64,000 nt of DNA from Allomuricauda sp. M10 (GCF_020782875.1 NZ_JAJGBN010000001.1:744001-808000); one strand, 5' to 3'. Shown: positions 36,397 through 45,388, counted from the stretch's first letter. Notes: generated from the sequence alone by a model not told the origin. Translations and numbers: made by a program.

Positions 36397-37071
36397 CTAT
36401 TTTAATAGGTCTGGCCTTCTTTCTTGGGTACGCTCCATAGATTGTTGCTCCCTCCATTTTTCGATTTCGGGCAGGTTGCCGCTCAACAAAATTTTTGGGA
36501 CTTCCCTTCCTTTGTACTCCGCAGGCCTGGTATATACTGGAGGTGCCAAAAGATTGTCCTGAAAGGTATCGGTCAAGGCAGAAGTTTCATCATTCAAAAC
36601 TCCGGGAAGCAACCTTATGATGGCATCACATAAGATGGCAGCCGCCAATTCGCCCCCAGAGAGCACATAATCACCTACGGAAATTTCCCGTGTCACGAAC
36701 ATATCCCGGACCCTTTGGTCCACACCTTTATAATGTCCACATAAAATGATCAGGTTTCCCTTTAGGGAAAGTTCGTTGGCCATCCGTTGGTTCAGTGTTG
36801 TACCATCAGGGGTCATGTAGATGATTTCATCGTAATCCCGCTCTGCCTTTAATTGCGAAATACACTTGTCAATGGGTTCTACCATCATTACCATGCCTGC
36901 ACCGCCTCCAAATTGGTAATCATCAATTTGCCTATACTTTCCCGTGGCATAATCCCTTAAATTGTGCAAATGGATTTCCACCAGGTCCTTTTCAATGGCC
37001 CTTTTTAAGATGGATGCTTCAAAAGGACTTTTCAATAGTTCGGGGAGTACGGTTATGATATCAATCCGCAT
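36397..37071 (-). CDS. trmD: tRNA (guanine(37)-N1)-methyltransferase
   Basis: TrmD methylates N1 of G37 next to the anticodon, preventing +1 frameshifts. The 224-residue SPOUT protein has [22 protein letters not shown] at the start, [17 protein letters not shown], the knot segment [17 protein letters not shown] and [17 protein letters not shown], all diagnostic. I choose ATG 37071 because an AGGA motif sits at suitable distance before it; ATG 37077 two codons upstream is possible. A TACTTTTG box lies 30 bases upstream at 37101-37108. Confidence 0.96.
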   Translation of the reverse strand: MRIDIITVLPELLKSPFEASILKRAIEKDLVEIHLHNLRDYATGKYRQIDDYQFGGGAGMVMMVEPIDKCISQLKAERDYDEIIYMTPDGTTLNQRMANELSLKGNLIILCGHYKGVDQRVRDMFVTREISVGDYVLSGGELAAAILCDAIIRLLPGVLNDETSALTDTFQDNLLAPPVYTRPAEYKGREVPKILLSGNLPEIEKWREQQSMERTQERRPDLLK

Positions 37072-37100
37072 GGACATGGTTCCTGAATTTTATTTCGCCC

Positions 37101-37108
37101 CAAAAGTA
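37101..37108 (-). promoter_or_regulatory. -7 promoter box of trmD
   Basis: TACTTTTG on the minus strand, identical to the rpsF, rplS and rdgB boxes, 29 bases before the trmD start. Confidence 0.5.
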
Positions 37109-37139
37109 AGGAAAGCTGAAACAACATGTAGAAATAAAA

Positions 37140-37159
37140 AGGCTTCCCGAAGGAAGCCT
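37140..37159 (-). terminator. Terminator after the coiled-coil membrane protein gene
   Basis: AGGCTTCC (37140-37147) pairs with GGAAGCCT (37152-37159) around a CGAA loop; on the minus strand it is followed by TTTTTATTT. It separates the upstream gene (ending at 37164) from trmD. Confidence 0.8.
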
Positions 37160-37163
37160 GATA

Positions 37164-37775
37164 TTATGACTTTTTCTGCTTGTTCAATTCGTCCTGTAAC
37201 TGGCGACTAATTTTTTGCTCGCGCTCCAAGGATCTGCGGCGATGGGTCTCATATTCCTCTTCCAACTCCGCTAGTGCCGATTTGGCCTGTTGCGTTAAGA
37301 AATTACTGTTCCTAAATCGGTAGATAAAGAAAAGCAACAACAACAGGAGTCCAAAAATGATGGACCACAGGATGAAATTATAAGCTCCTTTGCTGATCAA
37401 GGCTCCAAAGAAAGAAATGCTGTCTTTTTCCTCGGTTACATTGTTCAGGTTATTGGTGGTTTCCTGCAGTTTGTTGTTCAGGCTCTCAATTTCAGCGTTG
37501 TTGGCATTGATGGTCCCGGTCAGCTCTTTAATGGTTTTATTGGCCGTACTGATCGTATCAAAAATATTCTTTTTGATGTCGTTCAGGCTCGATAATTTAA
37601 TGACCTCATAGGCCACTCCGTTGGTGGATCTGTAATTGGTGGATACCCGTTCCAGATCCTCAAACTGGCCTTTAAGGGTAGTGTCTGTAGACTCGGTTGT
37701 TTCGTCCTCCTGCGCTTGTAGGCTGAAAATAGGGATAAGTAGTGCTAGTACTAAAAGTGTTCGTAAATGCTTCAT
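37164..37775 (-). CDS. Exported coiled-coil protein with one membrane helix
   Basis: A 203-residue protein of unknown function. A signal peptide (residues 1-21, ending LQAQ) is followed by a heptad-patterned coiled coil (about residues 60-115, INANNAEIESLNNKLQETTN), one transmembrane helix (about 128-150) and a second charged coiled coil (ALAELEEEYETHRRRSLERE) with a lysine-rich tail. The layout places the first coil outside the inner membrane and the second in the cytoplasm. Its place upstream of trmD has led to mislabelling as a tRNA methyltransferase in related genomes; the sequence does not support that. I start at ATG 37775, where the signal peptide begins. Confidence 0.75.
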   Translation of the reverse strand: MKHLRTLLVLALLIPIFSLQAQEDETTESTDTTLKGQFEDLERVSTNYRSTNGVAYEVIKLSSLNDIKKNIFDTISTANKTIKELTGTINANNAEIESLNNKLQETTNNLNNVTEEKDSISFFGALISKGAYNFILWSIIFGLLLLLLFFIYRFRNSNFLTQQAKSALAELEEEYETHRRRSLEREQKISRQLQDELNKQKKS

Positions 37776-37889
37776 GGTCAAATAGATTCTCGTAAAATTT
37801 AGATTAAGGGTAAAACGAAAGTACACCATTAAACCAAAAATCAAAAGAAAAACCTGATTCCTGGAGCGGTAAATCCGGGTTACCTGATC

Positions 37890-39338
37890 TTAATAATACG
37901 TATAACGCCTAACCTTGGCGATATATTTCGCCAAACGCACAACTTGATGGGAATATCCGTATTCGTTATCATACCATATGTAGAGTACCACACTTTTCCC
38001 GTCTGCGGATACTAGGGTCGCCGTACTGTCATAAACAGATGGGGCAGAGGTTCCTACGATGTCGGAAGACACCAATTCGTTGCTCAATGAATATTTGATC
38101 TGTTCCACAAGATCACCTTCCAGCGCATATTTTTTCAAGATGGTATTGATGCCTTCTTTGGAGGTCTTGTTTTTTACTTCCAGATGTAAAATGGCCAAAG
38201 ATCCGTTGGGAACCGGAACCCGAATGGCGTTCGAGGTCAATTTTCCCTTTAGGGAAGGAAGTGCTTTGGCAGCGGCCTCTCCAGCACCCGTTTCGGTGAT
38301 GACCATGTTCAGTGCTGCAGCTCTTCCGCGCCGGTATTTGCTGTGCATGTTGTCCACTAAGTTCTGGTCATTGGTGTAGGCGTGGATGGTTTCCAAATGG
38401 CCTTTTTTGATGCCCAAAGAATCTTCAATAACCTTTAAAATAGGTGTAATGGCATTGGTGGTGCACGATGCAGCAGAAAAAATCTTGACCTTGTCCGGAT
38501 CAAAGTTTTTATGGTTCACTCCATGAACTACATTAGGAACTTCCTTTCCTGGAGCGGTCAACAATACTTTTCCAGCACCGTTGGCGTCCAAATGACGGGA
38601 TAATTCCTTTTGATCTCTAAAAACCCCGGTATTGTCAATGATCAGGGCATTGTAGATGCCATATTTGGTATAATCAATATCTTCCGGTTTGCTGGCCCTA
38701 ATGAGTTTTACGGTGGTACCATTAATGATCAACGCCTCATTTTTGGTATCAATATCCACAGTGCCTGTAAATTGCCCGTGTACGGAATCCGTTTTGAGCA
38801 ATGCAGCCCTTTTTTCCAGCATATCCGGTGTCAACTCATCCCGAACCACAATGGCCCGCAGTCGGAGTTGGCTTCCACGACCGGTTTTGGCCATCAGTTC
38901 CCTTGCCACAAGTCTACCTATCCTTCCAAATCCGTAAAGGACTACATCCTTTGGTTTTATGGCCTTGGTAGTCTGCGCATCCTTTAATTTTTCTATGACA
39001 AAAGCCTTTACATTCAGGTCATTGTTCTCATCGGAATGGTATTCGTAGGTCAATTTGCCGATATCCAATTTGGCAGGAGGTAGGTTGATGTCATTGATGG
39101 CCCTCAAAATTTCCACCGAATCGAAAATTGAAATAGGTTTTTGCACAAATTCCCCGGCATATTCGTGCAGGTTGATGATGTCACTTACGTTTTTGTCGAT
39201 AATCTGGTTTTTGAAGAGAACTACTTCTATGGCCTTGTCGTACCATAGGTCGCTGATAATTTTGATGAATTCTGTCGTAGCTTTTCTTCTATCTGCTTGA
39301 AAAGCAAGTTCTTTTTCGTAATTTTTAATATCACTCAT
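37890..39338 (-). CDS. Glyceraldehyde-3-phosphate dehydrogenase with long N-terminal extension
   Basis: A 482-residue GAPDH-family enzyme, against about 335 residues for classical GapA. The NAD-binding motif VVLYGFGRIGRLV starts at about residue 132, and the catalytic Cys lies in FSAASCTTNAITPILK; the C-terminal WYDNEYGYSHQVVRL is also conserved. The 130-residue extension is helical and charged with no recognised domain. Long GAPDHs of this kind exist in several Gram-negative bacteria beside a normal glycolytic one and are thought to work in the gluconeogenic or NADP-dependent direction; that is family knowledge, not visible here. It is monocistronic. Confidence 0.9.
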   Translation of the reverse strand: MSDIKNYEKELAFQADRRKATTEFIKIISDLWYDKAIEVVLFKNQIIDKNVSDIINLHEYAGEFVQKPISIFDSVEILRAINDINLPPAKLDIGKLTYEYHSDENNDLNVKAFVIEKLKDAQTTKAIKPKDVVLYGFGRIGRLVARELMAKTGRGSQLRLRAIVVRDELTPDMLEKRAALLKTDSVHGQFTGTVDIDTKNEALIINGTTVKLIRASKPEDIDYTKYGIYNALIIDNTGVFRDQKELSRHLDANGAGKVLLTAPGKEVPNVVHGVNHKNFDPDKVKIFSAASCTTNAITPILKVIEDSLGIKKGHLETIHAYTNDQNLVDNMHSKYRRGRAAALNMVITETGAGEAAAKALPSLKGKLTSNAIRVPVPNGSLAILHLEVKNKTSKEGINTILKKYALEGDLVEQIKYSLSNELVSSDIVGTSAPSVYDSTATLVSADGKSVVLYIWYDNEYGYSHQVVRLAKYIAKVRRYTYY

Positions 39339-39423
39339 GGATTTAAACTGTGCTGATAGGGTTGAAAATTTCGGCTAAATTAGATATTTCAATCGTTTTC
39401 GTAAAGGAAAATGAATATAAAAA

Positions 39424-39447
39424 AAGGCACCTTTTTACAGGTGCCTT
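39424..39447 (-). terminator. Terminator of the HtrA/DegP protease gene
   Basis: AAGGCACCT (39424-39432) pairs with AGGTGCCTT (39439-39447) around a 6-base loop; on the minus strand a T run follows (CCTTTTTTTAT). The protease gene ends 20 bases before it. Confidence 0.8.
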
Positions 39448-39467
39448 ACGTGTTTTTTCTGCACTTT

Positions 39468-40865
39468 TTATTGCAGGATCATATGTTCTTTTTCGCCATT
39501 TTCGTTGATCATGGTAAAACTCGTCCTTCCATATCGTGTGATTTCGCCAAAATACTTTTTGGCGTCATCCATATTGGTTACTTCGTTACCGTCTACTTCA
39601 ATAATGACCTTGTTTTTGAGACCGTACCTTCCATAAGCCTCCGGTACGTCGATTATCTTCACACCTTTTGATACTCCAAATTTCTTTTTGTCCTCTTTGG
39701 AAAGATTTTTTACCGTAAATCCAGTTGCGGGGAGCAGAATACTGGTTTGTTTGGTAAGGGTTACATCTTTGATGATGTTTTCACCATCCCGTTCCACCAT
39801 CACTTTAACTACATCGCCCGGGCGTTTGGCAGAAAGATAACCTGTTAGTTCCGAAAATTTATGAACGGATTGGTTATCTACTTGTTTGATGATATCGCCC
39901 TTCATGAGTCCGGCATTGGCTGCGCCTGATTCTTCGGTCACTTCGGAAATATATACTCCTTCAAGATCATCAATTCCCAATTCGGTGGCGGCTTCAGGGT
40001 TCAGGTCGCCCCCTTTGATTCCCAATAGTCCTTTTTGAACATTACCGAACTCCATAATGTCTTCCACTACTTTTTTGGCAATATTACTGGGAACGGCAAA
40101 CGCATAACCCACATAGGAACCGGTTTGGGAGGTAATGGCGGTATTGATACCGATCAAATCCCCATTGGTGTTTACAAGGGCTCCACCACTGTTACCGGGG
40201 TTTACGGCTGCATCGGTCTGAATAAAGGATTGTGGTTTTTGTGGAGATAATGATCTTGCTTTTGCACTCACGATTCCAGCTGTTACGGTGGATGTTAAGT
40301 TGAAAGGGTTGCCCACGGCCAACACCCATTCCCCGATCTTCGCATTGTCAGAATCGCCAAAAGCCAAATAGGGAAGGGATTCTTCTGTATCGATTTTCAA
40401 AAGGGCAATGTCATAGTCCTCATCGGCCCCAATGACTTTGGCATCATAATTCTTATTGTTGTTCAGGGTAACCTGCAATTGACTCGAATTGGCAATTACG
40501 TGGTTGTTGGTCACAATATAACCGTCAGGGGAAATAATCACCCCAGAGCCTGTTCCAACTTGCGGAACCTGTTGACGTTCAAAACCATAAAAAAAATCCG
40601 AAAGGCTTGTAGGCCCCTTGCTCAGGGTCAGGTTTTTTACGTGTACCACGGAGTTTACGGTTTTTTCAGCAGCCAGGGTGAAATCCACTTCATTGATTCC
40701 GGCCCCTCTCGGCGAGGTCGGCAGGTTGCTTGTATTGATTATGGGGTTTTCCTGAGCGGTGGTCACCCATTTGTAATTTTCTTTTTCAAAAAACATCTTG
40801 TACGCCCCTAATGTAATGGCCCCTGCAAAAAGGGAGACAAGGAACAAACTGGCTATTCTCTTCAT
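39468..40865 (-). CDS. degP: Trypsin-like serine protease of the HtrA/DegP family
   Basis: A 465-residue periplasmic protease/chaperone that degrades misfolded envelope proteins. An N-terminal signal or anchor (about residues 5-22) is followed by the protease domain with His in VTNNHVIANS, Asp in EDYDIALLKI and the nucleophile Ser in NPGNSGGALVN, and then two PDZ domains (LLGIKGGDLNPEAATELGI; ILLPATGFTVKNLS onwards). The start ATG 40865 begins at the signal (MKRIASLFLVSLFAG); seven upstream codons are dropped. A TAATTTTG box lies at 40897-40904. It diverges from dapF. Confidence 0.94.
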   Translation of the reverse strand: MKRIASLFLVSLFAGAITLGAYKMFFEKENYKWVTTAQENPIINTSNLPTSPRGAGINEVDFTLAAEKTVNSVVHVKNLTLSKGPTSLSDFFYGFERQQVPQVGTGSGVIISPDGYIVTNNHVIANSSQLQVTLNNNKNYDAKVIGADEDYDIALLKIDTEESLPYLAFGDSDNAKIGEWVLAVGNPFNLTSTVTAGIVSAKARSLSPQKPQSFIQTDAAVNPGNSGGALVNTNGDLIGINTAITSQTGSYVGYAFAVPSNIAKKVVEDIMEFGNVQKGLLGIKGGDLNPEAATELGIDDLEGVYISEVTEESGAANAGLMKGDIIKQVDNQSVHKFSELTGYLSAKRPGDVVKVMVERDGENIIKDVTLTKQTSILLPATGFTVKNLSKEDKKKFGVSKGVKIIDVPEAYGRYGLKNKVIIEVDGNEVTNMDDAKKYFGEITRYGRTSFTMINENGEKEHMILQ

Positions 40866-40896
40866 AATTCGATAATTATTTAACATTTAGCTCTAA

Positions 40897-40904
40897 CAAA
40901 ATTA
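40897..40904 (-). promoter_or_regulatory. -7 promoter box of degP
   Basis: TAATTTTG on the minus strand, 31 bases before the protease start codon. No strong -33 TTG was seen. Confidence 0.45.
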
Positions 40905-40974
40905 AAGGAAATCCATTTTTTCATTTGTTTGTTTAACGCTGTTTTAACTCCAAAAAATTCCTTAAAAAATGCCC

Positions 40975-40982
40975 TAAATTTG
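40975..40982 (+). promoter_or_regulatory. -7 promoter box of the dapF operon
   Basis: TAAATTTG matches TAnnTTTG and ends 14 bases before the dapF ATG. Confidence 0.5.
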
Positions 40983-40996
40983 TTCCTTTGTAGCAA

Positions 40997-41776
40997 ATGA
41001 TGAAACTACAGTTTTTTAAATATCAAGGTACGGGCAACGATTTCGTGATCTTGGACAATCGCGAGGGCAAGTTCCCCAAAACCAACACCCAATTGGTGGC
41101 ACATCTTTGCGACCGCCGGTTCGGTATCGGTGCGGACGGACTCATCCTTTTGGAAAATGACGATACGGCCGACTTTAAAATGGTGTACTATAATGCTGAT
41201 GGGGAAGAGGGTACAATGTGCGGAAACGGTGGAAGATGCCTTGTTGCTTTTGCCCATTTTTTGGGCATTGTGGATAGGGAAACAACCTTCAACGCTGTGG
41301 ACGGCTTGCATTATGCCGAAGTGGAAGGTGACACCGTGAACCTTAAAATGGTAGATGTTGAGGAAGTGCATGAAAAACCTGCCTACAGTTTTCTGGATAC
41401 CGGCTCTCCCCATCACGTACAATTGGTAAAGGATCTTAGTCATTTTGATGTGCACAAGGAAGGTAAAAAGTTACGCTACGGCCTTTACGGACAAGCGGGA
41501 AGCAATATCAATTTTGTGGAGCAAGAAGACTCAGAAACCTTTCAGGTAAGAACCTATGAAAGAGGGGTGGAGGATGAAACATTTTCCTGTGGTACCGGGG
41601 TTACCGCTGTGGCTTTGGCCATGCATACTGCCGGAAAAACCAAAGCCAATCAAGTGTATATCCATACTTTGGGTGGTGATTTGTCCATCAGTTTTGAACA
41701 ACATAATGGCGGGTACACCAATATATTTTTGAAAGGTCCGGCCAAACAAGTATATCAAGGTGAAATCGAATGTTGA
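40997..41776 (+). CDS. dapF: Diaminopimelate epimerase
   Basis: DapF converts LL- to meso-diaminopimelate for lysine and peptidoglycan synthesis. The 259-residue product has the two catalytic cysteines in TMCGNGGRCL and FSCGTGVTAV, and the typical start KYQGTGNDFVILDN. Either the ATG at 40997 or the one at 41000 may be used. Its end overlaps the start of the acetyltransferase gene by 7 bases, and mltG overlaps that one in turn, so this is the head of a cell-wall operon. dapA lies 17 kb away in the same window. Confidence 0.96.
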   Translation: MMKLQFFKYQGTGNDFVILDNREGKFPKTNTQLVAHLCDRRFGIGADGLILLENDDTADFKMVYYNADGEEGTMCGNGGRCLVAFAHFLGIVDRETTFNAVDGLHYAEVEGDTVNLKMVDVEEVHEKPAYSFLDTGSPHHVQLVKDLSHFDVHKEGKKLRYGLYGQAGSNINFVEQEDSETFQVRTYERGVEDETFSCGTGVTAVALAMHTAGKTKANQVYIHTLGGDLSISFEQHNGGYTNIFLKGPAKQVYQGEIEC

Positions 41777-42303
41777 AGCTAAAAGGGGATAAAGTAGTAC
41801 TGCGGGCTTTGGAACCGTCCGACCTGGATTTCCTTTACCAGCTGGAAAACGACACTTCCATTTGGGAAATCAGCGGTACCCTAAAACCGTACTCCAAAAA
41901 GGTATTGCAGTTATATTTGGAAAATGCCCATCTTGACATTTATGAAGTAAAGCAACTTCGTTTGTGTATTTGTGATTTGGAGGGGGAATGTATCGGTTTG
42001 ATCGATTTGTTCGATTTTGATCCCAAAAACCGTAGGGCAGGTATCGGAATTGTGATTGCCCGTCCAGATGCCCGAAACAAAGGAACAGGGGCCGAGGCCT
42101 TGTCATTGCTATGCAATTATGCTTTTTCCGTTTTGGACTTGCACCAACTTTTTGCCAATATTTTAGAAGACAACGAATCCAGTATCCACCTTTTTGAAAA
42201 AATAGGTTTTGAAAAGATCGGGGTCAAAAAAGAATGGATCAGGACCAGTTCAGGGTTCAAAAATGAAATCATGTTTCAAAAGATAAATTCGGATGAATCT
42301 TAA
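41770..42303 (+). CDS. GNAT family N-acetyltransferase
   Basis: A 177-residue acetyltransferase of the RimJ/RimL-like GNAT type (Acetyltransf_3). The acetyl-CoA binding region is around RRAGIGIVIARPDARNKGTG, followed by NYAFSVLDLHQLFANILEDN and the end motif FEKIGFEKIG. Such enzymes acetylate protein N-termini or small amines. The gene overlaps dapF by 7 bases and mltG by 11, so translation is coupled; a role linked to cell-wall precursors is a guess from position only. Confidence 0.9.
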   Translation: MLKLKGDKVVLRALEPSDLDFLYQLENDTSIWEISGTLKPYSKKVLQLYLENAHLDIYEVKQLRLCICDLEGECIGLIDLFDFDPKNRRAGIGIVIARPDARNKGTGAEALSLLCNYAFSVLDLHQLFANILEDNESSIHLFEKIGFEKIGVKKEWIRTSSGFKNEIMFQKINSDES

Positions 42304-43336
42304 ACGAGTACTTTGGGCCACGGCCATTTTGGGATTATTGATCTGCGGGTTCATCGCGTATCAAATTTACAGTGCCATTTTTAGCCCCAATACCCAGTTC
42401 AACAATGACGAAGCGTTTGTGTACATCCATTCCGATGCTTCTTTTGCTGATGTTAAAGAATCCCTGCAACCCTTATTGAAGAACATTTCTTCTTTTGAGG
42501 CCGTTGCAAAGCGTAAAGGATATATTGTCAACATCAAACCAGGTAAGTATGCGCTAAAAAAGAGGATGAACAACAATGAGATCATCAATACCTTACGAAG
42601 TGCCAACTTACCGGTACGGGTTTCGTTCAACAACCAGGAATCATTGCAGGATTTGGCAGGAAGGATTTCGGAACAAATAGAAGCCGATAGTGTCTCTTTA
42701 TACCAAGCATTTAATGATCCGGGTTTTTTGAATGCCTCCCATTTTGACGAAGATTCCAAATTGGGCATGTACCTGCCCAATACCTATGAATTTTTCTGGA
42801 ACACCAATGCCGAAAGTTTCAGGGACCGCATGTTCAAAGAATATGAGCGTTTTTGGAACGAGGACCGTTTGGCCAAGGTCAAAAAAATGAATCTTACCCC
42901 AAATGAGGTCATAGCCTTGGCAGCCATTGTTCAAAAGGAAACCGTAAAATCGGACGAGCGACCACGGGTTGCCGGGGTTTATTTGAACCGGATAAGAAAA
43001 GGAATGTTCCTTCAGGCTGATCCAACGGTAATCTATGCGATTAAAAAGGAAACGGGCAATTATGACACCATCATCAAACGGGTATTGTACCGCGACCTTG
43101 AAATGGATTCCCCCTATAACACCTATAAATATGTGGGTATTCCTCCGGGTCCAATCACTATGCCAGACATCTCTTCCATTGATGCAGTTTTGAATCCCGA
43201 AAAACACGATTATCTCTATTTTGTAGCGGACGTTTCCAACTTCGGATACCACATGTTTGCCAAAACCTTGGAGCAACACAACCGAAATAAAGTGCAATAC
43301 ACCCGATGGCTGAATGAGCAAAAAGTGCTCAGATAA
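42293..43336 (+). CDS. mltG: Endolytic murein transglycosylase
   Basis: MltG cuts nascent glycan strands in the membrane and is thought to end peptidoglycan chain growth. The 347-residue protein has one N-terminal membrane anchor (residues 6-26), a LysM-like/YceG N-terminal domain, and the catalytic segment AAIVQKETVKSDERPRVAGV with the essential Glu; the C-terminal NTYKYVGIPPGPITMPDISS is also a family signature. It overlaps the acetyltransferase gene by 11 bases. Confidence 0.95.
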   Translation: MNLKRVLWATAILGLLICGFIAYQIYSAIFSPNTQFNNDEAFVYIHSDASFADVKESLQPLLKNISSFEAVAKRKGYIVNIKPGKYALKKRMNNNEIINTLRSANLPVRVSFNNQESLQDLAGRISEQIEADSVSLYQAFNDPGFLNASHFDEDSKLGMYLPNTYEFFWNTNAESFRDRMFKEYERFWNEDRLAKVKKMNLTPNEVIALAAIVQKETVKSDERPRVAGVYLNRIRKGMFLQADPTVIYAIKKETGNYDTIIKRVLYRDLEMDSPYNTYKYVGIPPGPITMPDISSIDAVLNPEKHDYLYFVADVSNFGYHMFAKTLEQHNRNKVQYTRWLNEQKVLR

Positions 43337-43432
43337 CCCTCCTTGACGTTAATTTTCAGCCTTTTAACGGATTTTAAGTCTCATTTAAGAAAATCTTATG
43401 AGCTTTATAACTGTTAAAAAAATGTCTCCCCC

Positions 43433-43440
43433 TATATTTG
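43433..43440 (+). promoter_or_regulatory. -7 promoter box of the lysozyme-like gene
   Basis: TATATTTG, a TAnnTTTG match, lies 54 bases before the ATG at 43495. The 97-base gap after mltG upstream has no terminator that I can see. Confidence 0.5.
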
Positions 43441-43494
43441 CCGGCCGAAATTTTATTTCTGGACCTTGGTCTGGAAATCTTAAATAGGAACTAT

Positions 43495-44139
43495 ATGAAA
43501 AGATGGATTAGAATTGCTCTACATCTTGCCATGATCGTAGTTTTGACCAGTTTTGGATCGTACACTATAATGAAAAAAGGGGATTTTACCGTTCCCGATT
43601 CGTTGAAGGTAGCGACCGGGTCTGAAATCTTTGCACCATTGGATTCCATTGCGGGTCTTGATGTTGATGAAGTAACCCCTCCTTTTTTGGGTAAAGCCTA
43701 TAACGGTTTTAAAGAGGCGCTGGCCTTTAAAGAATCCCAAGGAAGATATCACGTTGTAAATACTTTGGGCTATTTAGGAAAGTATCAATTTGGAAGTAGT
43801 ACCCTTAATTTGATGGGTATCTATGACATGGACACTTTCTTGGACAGTCCCGAACTTCAAGAGAAGGCCTTTGCAACCAATATTGCCCGTAACAAATGGA
43901 TATTGAGAAGAGATATCAAACGTTTTATGGGTAAAAAGATAGGAGGGATTGAAGTTACTGAGTCAGGTATTTTGGCAGCGGCACATTTGGCCGGAGCCGG
44001 AAACGTGAAGAAATATCTACGTTCTTATGGGCAAGAAGATGTAACGGATGCGTATGGAAGTAGTATTTCGTATTACTTGAAAAAGTTTGCGGGGTACGAT
44101 ATCTCCAAAATAGAGCAGAAAAAGAACGCTAAAGTATAG
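43495..44139 (+). CDS. Exported lysozyme/transglycosylase-like protein
   Basis: A 214-residue protein with an N-terminal hydrophobic segment (about residues 5-24, signal or anchor). The domain from about residue 70 has AFKESQGRYHVVNTLGYLGK followed by YQFG, the arrangement seen in lytic transglycosylases where the Glu is catalytic and Gly-Lys-Tyr-Gln-Phe-Gly forms the cleft; later AAAHLAGAGNVKKYL fits the same fold. It probably cleaves peptidoglycan, consistent with mltG and dapF just upstream, but activity is not shown. ATG 43495 is used because the hydrophobic signal starts there. A terminator follows at 44158-44187. Confidence 0.78.
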   Translation: MKRWIRIALHLAMIVVLTSFGSYTIMKKGDFTVPDSLKVATGSEIFAPLDSIAGLDVDEVTPPFLGKAYNGFKEALAFKESQGRYHVVNTLGYLGKYQFGSSTLNLMGIYDMDTFLDSPELQEKAFATNIARNKWILRRDIKRFMGKKIGGIEVTESGILAAAHLAGAGNVKKYLRSYGQEDVTDAYGSSISYYLKKFAGYDISKIEQKKNAKV

Positions 44140-44157
44140 CGTGAGCATCACAAAATT

Positions 44158-44187
44158 AAAAACCCGGACTTATGTTCCGGGTTTTTT
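44158..44187. terminator. Terminator between the lysozyme-like gene and the RsmI-like gene
   Basis: AACCCGGA (44161-44168) pairs with TCCGGGTT (44176-44183), extended by A and T runs on either side. It serves the plus-strand gene ending at 44139 and reaches the stop codon of the convergent minus-strand gene at 44186. Confidence 0.85.
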
Positions 44188-44914
44188 ATGCTTGTAAAAT
44201 ATAGATGGTAGGTCTTTTGTCCAGGTCGATTTCTATTTCTCCCCATTCGTGGACACTTTTCGTTTTGATGAATTCCGTGGGTAATGAAATGTCACAAGCA
44301 ATGCACAGCCTTGTGGATTTATGCAAAATTTTGAGCAGGTCTTTCAAAAGTTTGTTGTTGCGATAGGGCGTTTCCATAAAAATTTGGGATTGGCCCTTTT
44401 CCTGCGAAGTCCGTTCCAATTGCTTCAATACATTTTTCCTTTCGGCAAGATCAATGGGAAGATAGCCGTTAAAGGCAAAATTCTGTCCGTTCATGCCACT
44501 TGCCATCATGGCCATCAATATAGAGGAAGGTCCCACCAAGGGAACCACTTGAATTCTCTTCTCATGGGCCACTCTTACCACTTCCGAACCGGGATCAGCA
44601 ATGCCTGGACAACCGGCTTCTGACAAAACCCCAATATCAAATCCATGAATGCAAGGGTCTAAATAAGAAGGGATTACGGCAGGGTTGGTGTATTTGTTCA
44701 GGGGTTGCAGTTTCAGGTTGGGTTGTGGTTTGTTTGGACTGATCCTTTTGATGAAACGCCTCGCGGTTTTCTCGTTCTCCACAATATAATGGTCGATACG
44801 CTCTATGGTGCCCTTTACAGAAATGGGAAGTACCTCCAATGGGGCATTGTCTCCCAATGTTGTGGGGATTAAATATACCTTACCGACCACTAAACCTGGT
44901 TTTGGCTCTTGCAT
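44186..44914 (-). CDS. RsmI-like SAM-dependent methyltransferase (tetrapyrrole methylase fold)
   Basis: A 242-residue methyltransferase of the tetrapyrrole methylase superfamily, related to RsmI, which 2'-O-methylates C1402 of 16S rRNA. Family segments are GKVYLIPTTLGDN, GVLSEAGCPGIADPGSEVVR, VVPLVGPSSILMAMMASGM and FMETPYRN. Classical RsmI has GRPATPGISDPG-like and C-terminal features that differ, so this is the variant common in Bacteroidota, and rRNA as the substrate is likely but unproven. The stop of the phosphatase gene is 4 bases upstream, so they are co-transcribed, probably after dnaA. Confidence 0.85.
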   Translation of the reverse strand: MQEPKPGLVVGKVYLIPTTLGDNAPLEVLPISVKGTIERIDHYIVENEKTARRFIKRISPNKPQPNLKLQPLNKYTNPAVIPSYLDPCIHGFDIGVLSEAGCPGIADPGSEVVRVAHEKRIQVVPLVGPSSILMAMMASGMNGQNFAFNGYLPIDLAERKNVLKQLERTSQEKGQSQIFMETPYRNNKLLKDLLKILHKSTRLCIACDISLPTEFIKTKSVHEWGEIEIDLDKRPTIYILQA

Positions 44915-44918
44915 AGGT

Positions 44919-45371
44919 TCAATTTAGCTTTTTTGCGATGGCTTCACAAGCCATATCGATCATTTTGTAGACTTTTTCAAAGCCATCCTCTCCTCCGTAA
45001 TAAGGATCGGGAACCTCGTCAATGCCCAAATCCACTTCATCCAGCAATAGCTTTATTTTGCTGGCTTCCATTGCATTGGTCGCTAAACTGGCCACGTTAG
45101 AATAATTGCTTCGGTCCATTACATAGATATGATCGAACTCCATGAAATCCATCTCGGAAAAACGTCTGCATTTTTGACGACTGATGTCCAACCCATATTT
45201 TCTGGCGACAGCAATGGATCTGGAATCTGGAGGATTGCCTACATGATACCCTGCGGTACCGGCGGAGTCCACAAAAACGTTATCGGGATCTACTTTGGAT
45301 TGCAATATGCCTTCGGCCAAGGGTGATCTGCATATATTTCCCAAGCAGACCATCAAGACTTTGGTTTTCAT
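44919..45371 (-). CDS. Low molecular weight protein-tyrosine phosphatase
   Basis: A 150-residue phosphatase with the complete active-site loop VCLGNICRSP (nucleophile Cys9, Arg15) and the general-acid Asp in DPYYGG near residue 120. It dephosphorylates phosphotyrosine or small phospho-compounds in the cytoplasm. Bacterial members often act with tyrosine kinases in polysaccharide export, but no such genes are nearby. It lies 17 bases after dnaA and 4 before the methylase gene, on the same strand. Confidence 0.93.
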   Translation of the reverse strand: MKTKVLMVCLGNICRSPLAEGILQSKVDPDNVFVDSAGTAGYHVGNPPDSRSIAVARKYGLDISRQKCRRFSEMDFMEFDHIYVMDRSNYSNVASLATNAMEASKIKLLLDEVDLGIDEVPDPYYGGEDGFEKVYKMIDMACEAIAKKLN

Positions 45372-45388
45372 AAAAAGGGGATTGGTTC

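Noticed and set aside
37164..37775. Calling the coiled-coil protein a tRNA methyltransferase because it adjoins trmD
   Set aside because: It has a signal peptide, a membrane helix and coiled coils, with no methyltransferase motif.
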